Assembly: GCA_002404095.1 (NCBI GenBank)
Contig: DHJA01000225.1
Coordinates: 1 to 11,737, forward strand
DNA length: 11,737 nucleotides
Direction of reading: 5' to 3'
From: Planctomycetaceae bacterium UBA4732
Lineage (GTDB): Bacteria > Planctomycetota > Planctomycetia > Gemmatales > Gemmataceae
The number at the start of each line of letters is the position of its first letter. The first letter of the stretch is position 1. The notes under the pieces were generated by a model that was not told where the DNA came from, made no database searches, and saw only the letters and a list, made by a program, of their open reading frames with translations. Position numbers and translations under genes: made by a program. Shown piece by piece: positions 8,001-11,737 of this stretch.

Positions 8001-8236
8001 ACGAACAACTCCAACCGCGCCCGGGTGGTCAGGCGGTTCTGGTCGCAGTAGTCGGTGATCGCCACGCCGCGGACCAACTCCATGACGAAGTGGGGCCGGC
8101 CCGAGCCCGTCTCACCGGCGTCGAGCACCCTGGCAATGTTCGGATGGTCCATGAGTGCCAGTGCCTGGCGCTCGGCCTCGAAGCGGGCGATCACCTGCCG
8201 GGTGTCCATGCCCGGCTTGAGGACCTTGACCGCCAC
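5021..8236 (-). CDS. Ser/Thr protein kinase with TM segment and TPR tail, main part of an interrupted gene
   Basis: This is a Hanks-type Ser/Thr kinase. The full gene runs 5021-8557, 1178 codon positions including an amber codon at 101. In full numbering: VAVK with Lys111, helix-C Glu129 (FEAERQ), HRDIKPSN with Asp204, DFG at 225, GTPLYMSPEQ with Glu258, and DxxSLG for domain IX, so the catalytic core looks intact. One membrane span follows at about 403-426 (ALAMAACVFLALAGIAG). Next are a charged coiled-coil-like stretch (427-470), a long helical region, and TPR repeats from about 680 to 1150. Three repeats near 750-860 are almost identical in length and sequence. The kinase domain would face the cytoplasm and the TPR part the other side. 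The apparent GTG start at 8236 lies inside VAVK and lacks the glycine-rich loop, so a product from it should not bind ATP normally. The gene follows the sigma-factor gene on the same strand with a 74-base gap. Confidence 0.88.
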   Translation of the reverse strand: MAVKVLKPGMDTRQVIARFEAERQALALMDHPNIARVLDAGETGSGRPHFVMELVRGVAITDYCDQNRLTTRARLELFVHVCQAVQHAHHKGIIHRDIKPSNVMVTLHDEAPVVKVIDFGIAKALGQQLTDKTLVTGFAQMIGTPLYMSPEQAGMSGLDIDTRSDIYSLGVLLYELLTGITPFDKERLRAAGYDEMRRVIREEEPARPSTRLSTLGQAAATLSTQRQSDPKRLSQLLRGELDWIVMKTLEKDRNRRYETANELARDVERYLHDEPVLACPPSAWYRFRKFARRKKAALAMAACVFLALAGIAGAVGWAVRDRLVREDEIAKKEAEQRKDIERKEARQRDEIDREVTRALDEAAELGNKAKWPEALSAVERARKLLDAAGRQDFPQRLGDLEADVAMVLRLEEIYRNPKRELKSDLVVAMGSDGPYWVPQRAELSSEGEFFSDPQQDAEFAAAFREFGIDTDSLELAEAAARITGRSIRRELAKGLDGWAALRRRRFNSLPSWKKLVAIACQADPDVWRNRCREALLRGDRQGLEQLADSVPIRQLPPATLWLLGSDLMELGARDKAVALLRKAQYEYPDDASINFTLGWFCWTKFQPPLYDDALRFYSATLALWPRRGIQLHMAQILMEKGAVEEAMAEFSKAIELNPHAWALWAHRGNAYKGLKQFDKALADHSKAIELGPKYAVVWNNRGETYVELRQWDKALADYSKAIEVDPKYAPSWSNRGRVYGDMKQWDKAIADYQRAAELRPEDPYHWYYLALAHLTAGDRDGYRRVCADILKRFGKTKDPYVADRVLAACLPRPDALADMATLLPLAELAPTKNARALGAALYRAGKYESAIEPLNQGMSRAWDHLFLAMAHHHLGHTDKAREYLERAGRQLNPNAYVWPEKVEAAQLYREAEALLLGIDAYQVDIADYQKALEKNPNDAGAHNDLAWSLATCPEAKFRDPKRAVELAKKAVKLEPKNGFYWQTLAYAEYRAGDWESAIAALEEVKALGSPGDSMEWYPLAMAHWQLGHKEEARKWYDLAVAWMEKNQPKNEELCRFRAEAAELLGVEEKKD
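5994..6299 (-). repeat. Three tandem 102-bp TPR-encoding units
   Basis: The string GCCTTGTC recurs at 5994, 6096 and 6198 on the plus strand, exactly 102 bases apart. Each unit encodes one 34-residue TPR (FDKALADHSKAIELGPKY, WDKALADYSKAIEVDPKY and so on). The high DNA identity between units suggests recent repeat expansion within the kinase gene. Confidence 0.75.
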
Positions 8237-8254
8237 CTTGCGGCGAACCGGCTG

Positions 8255-8257
8255 CTA
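8255..8257 (-). other. In-frame amber (TAG) codon interrupting the kinase gene
   Basis: The reading frame runs FMAEQ-TAG-QPVRRKVAVK. Related planctomycete kinases have the same spacing between AEQ and QPVRRKVA with a sense codon here, so this is a substitution and not an indel. TAG is one base from CAG (Gln). It separates the glycine-rich loop from the catalytic lysine. Confidence 0.85.
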
Positions 8258-8557
8258 TTGCTCGGCCATGAAAACCAGGCCGAAGCCCCCTTCGCCGATC
8301 TGTTCCAGCAGCTTGTAGGGACCGATGATCGTCCCCGGCCCTTCCCGGATCGGCTCATCGACCGTGGCGACCGAGCTGGAAGCGGGCGACTCCAGGAAAC
8401 TGCCCGCTGCTGCGTTGGCATCGAGAAGTTCCCTGACGCGGCTACGCAACTCGCCGTCCTTGCCGCAGGCCTCGGCCAGGTGGGCATCCCACTGGTCGGG
8501 CGCCAGCTTCAAGGCCGCCACAAAAACCTCTTTGGCTTTCCGGGAGGTCGCGTGCAT
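8255..8557 (-). CDS. N-terminal fragment of the Ser/Thr kinase (100 aa)
   Basis: This is the first 100 codons of the kinase gene, ending at the amber codon. It has an N-terminal helical segment (VFVAALKLAPDQWDAHLAEA, then LRSRVRELLDA) like the leader of planctomycete kinases. It then reads GPYKLLEQIGEGGFGLVFMAEQ, which contains the complete glycine-rich ATP loop (G-x-G-x-x-G-x-V). The start at 8557 is supported by GGAAAGG six bases upstream. It is in the same frame as the main part (5021-8236), so readthrough would give the full kinase. Without readthrough the peptide has no catalytic residues. Confidence 0.85.
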   Translation of the reverse strand: MHATSRKAKEVFVAALKLAPDQWDAHLAEACGKDGELRSRVRELLDANAAAGSFLESPASSSVATVDEPIREGPGTIIGPYKLLEQIGEGGFGLVFMAEQ

Positions 8558-8563
8558 TTCACA

Positions 8564-8570
8564 CCTTTCC
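8564..8570 (-). promoter_or_regulatory. Shine-Dalgarno site of the kinase gene
   Basis: GGAAAGG lies six bases before the ATG at 8557. It supports translation starting there and not at the GTG at 8236, where no such site is seen. Confidence 0.6.
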
Positions 8571-8631
8571 TATTGCTCATAAGGCAATGCGACGTCAGCA
8601 CTGGATTTGTCCGGCAGAGGAAAAAGAATTT

Positions 8632-9216
8632 TCAGGGTTGGTCCTGGTCGTCCTTGCCCAAAAGCGCGCAGTGCAGCCAGGCTCGGGCGTAAGCCCAGTG
8701 TTCGTAAGCACTTGAGCGCGAGATGCCCATCAGCTGAGCCGCTTCCTCGATCGACAGCCCCGCAAAGTAACGTAACTTGACGATCTGGGCGGCGTCTGGA
8801 TCTTCGCTGCCGAGCTTGACGATCAGCTCATCGATGACCAGCAGGTCATCCGGCGCGGCGGCGGCGGCTGTGGCAGCCAGGTCGATACTTTCCAGGTTCA
8901 GCCGCTTCCTATCTCCACCCCGCTTCAGCCGCTGCTTCGCGCGGGCGTTTTCAATGAGAATGCGGCGCATGGCCTCGGCGGCCGCGGCGAAGAAGTGGCC
9001 GCGGCTGTCCCAGCTCTGGACCTTCTCTACGTCCACCAGGCGGAGGTACACTTCGTGGACCAGGGCCGTGGCCTGGAGCGTCTGACCCGGCGCCTCCTGG
9101 GCCATTTTCTGGGCGGCCAGCTTCCGCAACTCATCGTAGATCAGCGGCAAGAGTTGTTCGGCGGCGTGCGGGTCGCCTTCGTGGATCGCGCACAGGATCT
9201 GGGTGAGGTCGTTCAT
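8632..9216 (-). CDS. ECF-type RNA polymerase sigma factor (kinase-associated planctomycete group)
   Basis: This 194-residue sigma-70-family factor has the ECF layout of regions 2 and 4 only. Region 2 (about 15-95) includes YDELRKLAAQKM, LVHEVYLRLV and FFAAAAEAMRRILIENARAK. Region 4 (about 130-185) includes IVKLRYFAGLSIEEAAQLMG, followed by the ISRSSAYEHWAYARAWL recognition helix. This is the type NCBI names ECF-like Sig-70_X6, and it often stands beside Ser/Thr kinase genes in planctomycetes. The adjacent kinase probably controls it in place of an anti-sigma factor (inference). An ATG at 9216 directly follows a GTG at 9219; I prefer the ATG, with AGGA ten bases upstream. The kinase gene begins 74 bases downstream with no terminator between, so the two are likely co-transcribed. 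Confidence 0.9.
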   Translation of the reverse strand: MNDLTQILCAIHEGDPHAAEQLLPLIYDELRKLAAQKMAQEAPGQTLQATALVHEVYLRLVDVEKVQSWDSRGHFFAAAAEAMRRILIENARAKQRLKRGGDRKRLNLESIDLAATAAAAAPDDLLVIDELIVKLGSEDPDAAQIVKLRYFAGLSIEEAAQLMGISRSSAYEHWAYARAWLHCALLGKDDQDQP

Positions 9217-9254
9217 CACAGGCCCGTCCTTCGCTGCAAAAGTTCGATGGCCCC

Positions 9255-9260
9255 ACTATA
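9255..9260 (-). promoter_or_regulatory. Possible -10 box upstream of the sigma-factor gene
   Basis: TATAGT lies about 40 bases before the start codon in an otherwise GC-rich leader. The hexamer seventeen bases upstream (TGGCGG) is a poor -35 box, so only the -10 element is suggestive. Confidence 0.25.
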
Positions 9261-9261
9261 G

Positions 9262-10164
9262 CGCCCGCCGCGCGCCACCGCCAGAGGCTGGCAGCCGGAA
9301 ATCCAGATTTGCCCGCTGCTGAACATTGGGGCGTTAGTGAAATATAAAATGGGCGAAGGCGGCGTTATCCTTAACAACCTCAAAGTGCAAGAAACGGAGA
9401 GCAATCCGGTCAACGCGCAGAAGAAGCAAAACATCGCGGCGACGCTGCTTCGCAACCTCGGCGCCGCCTTCGCCGGCGAGCGCGTAGTGACGGCCGGCGC
9501 CAACTTGAAGTACCGGCCCATCCCGTTGGCCGAGAAGTGCAACCAGTTCCTGACGCATGAAAAAGCCTGGTACGACGGCGAAGCGGACCTCAGCGCGTTT
9601 CCGGTAGGCGAAAGCACGCTATCGGGAGTCCGTTATGTCCTGCGCGATTTTCGGACCTCGCCGCTGCCGGCGTGCGTGATGCTGTCCGGCCCTGGGGTGC
9701 GCGGCAAGATGCCGGAGGCGGTGGAAGGCATCCGGGCCGACCTCAAGGCCGACGCACTGTTCTTCCTCCACACTTTCCGGCAAGACAAGGAATGGAAGCC
9801 GTCGAAAGAAGCGAAGGAACCGCCGACGGTGTTCGAGTACGTGGTCCACTACGCCGACGGCAAGACGGTCGTGGTCCCCGTGAAGTACGGCCGCGGCGTC
9901 GGCAACTGGATCGAAACGAAACCGCAGGGACTGCCGGACGCGGCGGCGGCGTGGGCGGCGCCGCTTACGAAGGGCGCCGGCAAGAGCGCCGTGGTCTATC
10001 AGATGCAATGGACCAACCCGCGGCCGGATGAGGCAATCAAGAGTATCGACATCCGGTATGACGCCAAGGTCGGCAACCAGTACGGCGTACCGGCGCTGCT
10101 GGCGATAACGGCAGGAACGGCGGCGAAGTTGTATCCGTTGCTGAAGGGGGTCAAACACGGCTGA
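9262..10164 (+). pseudogene. C-terminal remnant of a large planctomycete glycoside-hydrolase-like protein
   Basis: The frame is open from 9262, and the first usable start is a GTG at 9337 (275 residues) with no ribosome site. The protein begins abruptly in KYKMGEGGVILNNL, and NPVNAQKKQNIAATLLRNLG follows. This is the style of the end of large planctomycete hydrolase-like proteins. Two beta-rich segments come next: DLSAFPVGESTLSGVRYVLR with SPLPACVMLSGPG, then ADALFFLHTF, FEYVVHYADGKTVVVPVKYG, and QWTNPRPDEAIKSIDIRYD with GVPALLAITAGTAA. The second looks like a C-terminal jelly-roll domain. The catalytic part is missing, and the last codons (K-H-G-stop) come from the palindrome at 10153. I infer a 5'-truncated gene. 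The family assignment is from memory of similar proteins and is moderate. A small stand-alone protein is the alternative. Confidence 0.55.
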
Positions 10165-10219
10165 AACAGCCGTGGCACACTCTGGTTTCCTGTGTGCCAC
10201 GGCTGTTTCAGCCGTGTTT
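10153..10219. repeat. Perfect nested palindrome, 28-bp arms
   Basis: The arms at 10153-10180 and 10192-10219 are exact reverse complements around an 11-base loop. Each arm holds its own small palindrome (ACGGCTG-AAA-CAGCCGT), so the element can fold as one long hairpin or as a cloverleaf. The left arm encodes the last residues and stop codon of the hydrolase remnant. The right arm ends about ten bases before similarity to the Rpn-like remnant begins. It could end transcription, but no U-tract follows, so a REP or MITE-like element is as likely. Confidence 0.85.
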
Positions 10220-10225
10220 CGATGA

Positions 10226-10702
10226 CTTCTGGAACAAATTCTAAGTGCCGTGACAGAAGCCGAACTACCCGGCATAATACAACGTATGGGCCGGCGACTG
10301 ACAGGCCGTCGCGGACGGCGGCAGGCTGAGATCGTATGGGCGGCCGCGTACATCTTGTTGGGACTGCGTTATTCGTCGGAATTGTCGGCGCAATTATTTC
10401 GAGGAGTGGTTTCCATGAAAGAATCGTCAACGTATCAGGCCATCGTGGAAGAGGGTCGCATCGAAGGGATCGCGCGGGGTAAGGCTGAGGGCGCAGTCGC
10501 CGAATTTAAGAAGATGCTGCGCATGATTGGCGAGCAGGCTTTTGGCGCACCGGACACGGCAACGCTGACCGCAATCGAGAAACTCAACAACTTGGAACGG
10601 CTGGAAGATTTGCTGAAGCGCGTGCGTACCGCGGATGGGTGGGCGGATTTATCCGGTAGGCCAGCGTCTGCTCGTAAGGCCGGTCGGCAGTCTACCGTTT
10701 AG
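10226..10702 (+). pseudogene. C-terminal remnant of an Rpn/PD-(D/E)XK-nuclease-like protein
   Basis: The frame opens after the TGA at 10223, and the first start is a GTG at 10250 (150 residues) without a ribosome site. VWAAAYILLGLRYSSEL and MKESSTYQAIVEEGRIEG are hallmarks of the C-terminal half of Rpn-family (putative transposase or DUF4351-like) proteins. A short charged helix (ARGKAEGAVAEFKK) and FGAPDTATLTAIEKL with LERLEDLLKRV complete the match. In that family the nuclease domain lies upstream of this region, and here it is absent, cut where the palindrome sits. The last 20 or so residues are low-complexity and unlike the family. The stop overlaps the end of the convergent membrane-protein gene by 11 bases. 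It is probably non-functional, though a small helical product cannot be excluded. Confidence 0.55.
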
Positions 10703-11615
10703 GCTGCTGCCCCAGGCCCCAGAAGATTAGCGCCACGACCGCACCCGCCCACGTCCCTGGCGTCGGCGGCAGCGTGACGTGGGCGATGAGGTACACGCAT
10801 CCCAGTTGCGTGAGGCCGCCGACGAGCGCGCCCGCCCCGGCCGCCATTGCCGCCGTGAACAGAAACGTCGCGACTCCCATGCCCCAGCCGATGGATTGCT
10901 CCGTGTCCTTAGCCCGCTCCTCGCGCATCCAGCGGACCCACCAGACGAACGCCGCCAGCATCAAGGGCGCCGCCCCCGCCGTTCGCCAGGCCCAGTCGGC
11001 ACTCGGCCCGAAGATCGACGTTGCGGCGTCCGGTATGGGCGCCGTGAAGTTCCGTGCGGTTGAGGGCGTCCACAAAAACGATGCCGCGAACCCCGCGATT
11101 ACGCCGCCCCATACCACGCCGTTGAGGACTTTGGGGACGTTCTTGCCGAATAGACGCATGCCGACGCCGAGACCAATAAGGCCGCCGAGGAACACGGCTC
11201 CGAGCGCCGCCGCGATCACCCAGACGCCGCCGTTCGCGGCTGTCAGTCCGCCGCCGACGAGGGCGCCAAGCCAGGCGCCCTGCCACGCCAAGGCGAGCGC
11301 GTCCATCAAGGCGCGGCCAACGGCCTCCCTTATTCCATGCTTTGCAGACCCGTAAAAGGCTAATAGTACCCCGCAAAGCACCAACACCGCCGCGCCGATC
11401 AGCCCCCCATCCCGTGCTTCAGCGCTGGCTTCGACCGCCGACTCCACCATCGAACCGAGCCAAGCTCCCCACACCGCCGCCAGCAGCGCCCAGCCAATGG
11501 AATGGAGGAACCGCGTTCCCGCAAGGTCTTCCGGCGGTGCGGGCGCGGGGACCGATGGCGCGGACAGGGAGACCGCTGATGGAGCAAATAGTCCGGTGGC
11601 AAGTTCAACGGCCAT
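10692..11615 (-). CDS. Polytopic membrane protein of unknown function
   Basis: I do not recognise this 307-residue protein. After a Pro/Ala/Ser-rich N-terminus (about 10-30) it has eight or nine predicted membrane spans: near 38-57, 71-88, 106-125, 131-152, 165-182, 212-228, 244-265, 268-282 and 287-302. The motif GAWLG-[SA]-[ML]-V occurs twice, at 50 and 113, suggesting an internal duplication. A charged loop (RWMREERAKD) lies at 228-237. Small residues dominate, with many Gly-Ala-Trp packing motifs. No catalytic or transporter signature is seen. The frame is open to a TTG at 11690, but that TTG is part of a TTGACA box, so the ATG at 11615 is preferred even though its ribosome site is weak. 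The gene converges with the Rpn-like remnant. Confidence 0.65.
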   Translation of the reverse strand: MAVELATGLFAPSAVSLSAPSVPAPAPPEDLAGTRFLHSIGWALLAAVWGAWLGSMVESAVEASAEARDGGLIGAAVLVLCGVLLAFYGSAKHGIREAVGRALMDALALAWQGAWLGALVGGGLTAANGGVWVIAAALGAVFLGGLIGLGVGMRLFGKNVPKVLNGVVWGGVIAGFAASFLWTPSTARNFTAPIPDAATSIFGPSADWAWRTAGAAPLMLAAFVWWVRWMREERAKDTEQSIGWGMGVATFLFTAAMAAGAGALVGGLTQLGCVYLIAHVTLPPTPGTWAGAVVALIFWGLGQQPKR

Positions 11616-11661
11616 GAAGCATATCCGTAGCGGCGCCCAGGATTCAGGTAGGGTCTGAAGA

Positions 11662-11690
11662 AATCTAGGGGATGAATCAGGCCGTGTCAA
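11662..11690 (-). promoter_or_regulatory. Sigma-70-like promoter of the membrane-protein gene
   Basis: On the minus strand TTGACA (11690-11685) is followed after exactly 17 bases by TAGATT (11667-11662), a perfect -35 and a 4-of-6 match to the -10 consensus. Transcription would start near 11655, giving a leader of about 40 bases before the ATG at 11615. Confidence 0.5.
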
Positions 11691-11724
11691 ACCGGCGCTC
11701 TGTCAAACCGGCGCTCTGTCGAAC
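11685..11724. repeat. 16-bp tandem repeats carrying TTGACA-like boxes
   Basis: TGTCAAACCGGCGCTC occurs at 11685-11700 and again at 11701-11716, followed by TGTCGAAC as a partial third copy. Read on the minus strand, each unit presents GTTTGACA (GTTCGACA in the third). The copy nearest the gene forms the -35 box. The array could be a set of regulator sites or simply a slippage product. Confidence 0.65.
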
Positions 11725-11737
11725 GACAATAGAAATG

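Noticed and set aside
7817..8692. 291-codon plus-strand open frame across the kinase and sigma genes
   Set aside because: It is antisense to conserved kinase motifs and runs through the sigma/kinase gap. It is explained by high GC.
9216..9617. Minus-strand open frame upstream of the sigma gene
   Set aside because: It is antisense to the recognisable hydrolase-like remnant, and its translation has no domain features.
9619..10353. Minus-strand 244-codon open frame spanning the palindrome
   Set aside because: It is antisense to two recognisable remnants and reads through the palindrome. The composition is low-complexity Arg-rich.
11616..11690. TTG start at 11690 for the membrane protein
   Set aside because: The TTG belongs to a perfect TTGACA box with a well-spaced -10 downstream, so transcription would begin after it.

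Overview
The window looks like accessory chromosome of a high-GC planctomycete, probably Gemmataceae-like. Three markers support this. There are three surface proteins with the N-terminal LExLExRxLLS motif typical of planctomycete exported proteins. There is an ECF sigma factor of the type paired with Ser/Thr kinases. There is a Ser/Thr kinase with one membrane span and a long TPR tail. No RNA gene, CRISPR array, integrase or complete insertion sequence was found.

Layout. Positions 1-135 hold no supported gene. From 136 to 4804, three right-handed beta-helix (Chlamydia-PMP-repeat-like) surface protein genes lie on the minus strand: A (136-1227), C (1474-3326, broken by a one-base frameshift just after its leader) and B (3695-4804). 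A and B share an almost identical block of about 270 bp covering the putative promoter, Shine-Dalgarno site, export leader and first beta-strands, while their bodies have diverged. Between C and B, on the plus strand, is a short relic of a family-2 glycoside hydrolase active-site region (3386-3589). From 5021 to 9216 a minus-strand sigma-factor/kinase pair follows. The kinase reading frame carries an in-frame amber codon between its glycine-rich loop and its VAVK lysine. An imperfect CACAGAG-type inverted repeat overlaps the kinase stop codon.

From 9262 to 10702, on the plus strand, lie two 5'-truncated remnants: the C-terminal part of a large glycoside-hydrolase-like protein and the C-terminal tail of an Rpn/PD-(D/E)XK-nuclease-like protein. 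They are separated by a perfect nested palindrome with 28-bp arms that supplies the stop codon of the first. A minus-strand gene for an unrecognised polytopic membrane protein (10692-11615) closes the window. Upstream of it are a good sigma-70-like promoter and 16-bp tandem repeats that each carry a TTGACA-like box.

How it may work together (inference). The sigma factor and kinase would form a membrane signalling pair, and the beta-helix proteins are plausible surface outputs. The leaders of A and B carry a GGAAC element that could be an ECF -35 box. The window also shows much decay: a nonsense codon, a frameshift, a hydrolase relic and two truncated genes. It reads as a rearranged, repeat-rich region that is losing genes. 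The two coding lesions could also be sequencing or assembly errors and should be checked first.
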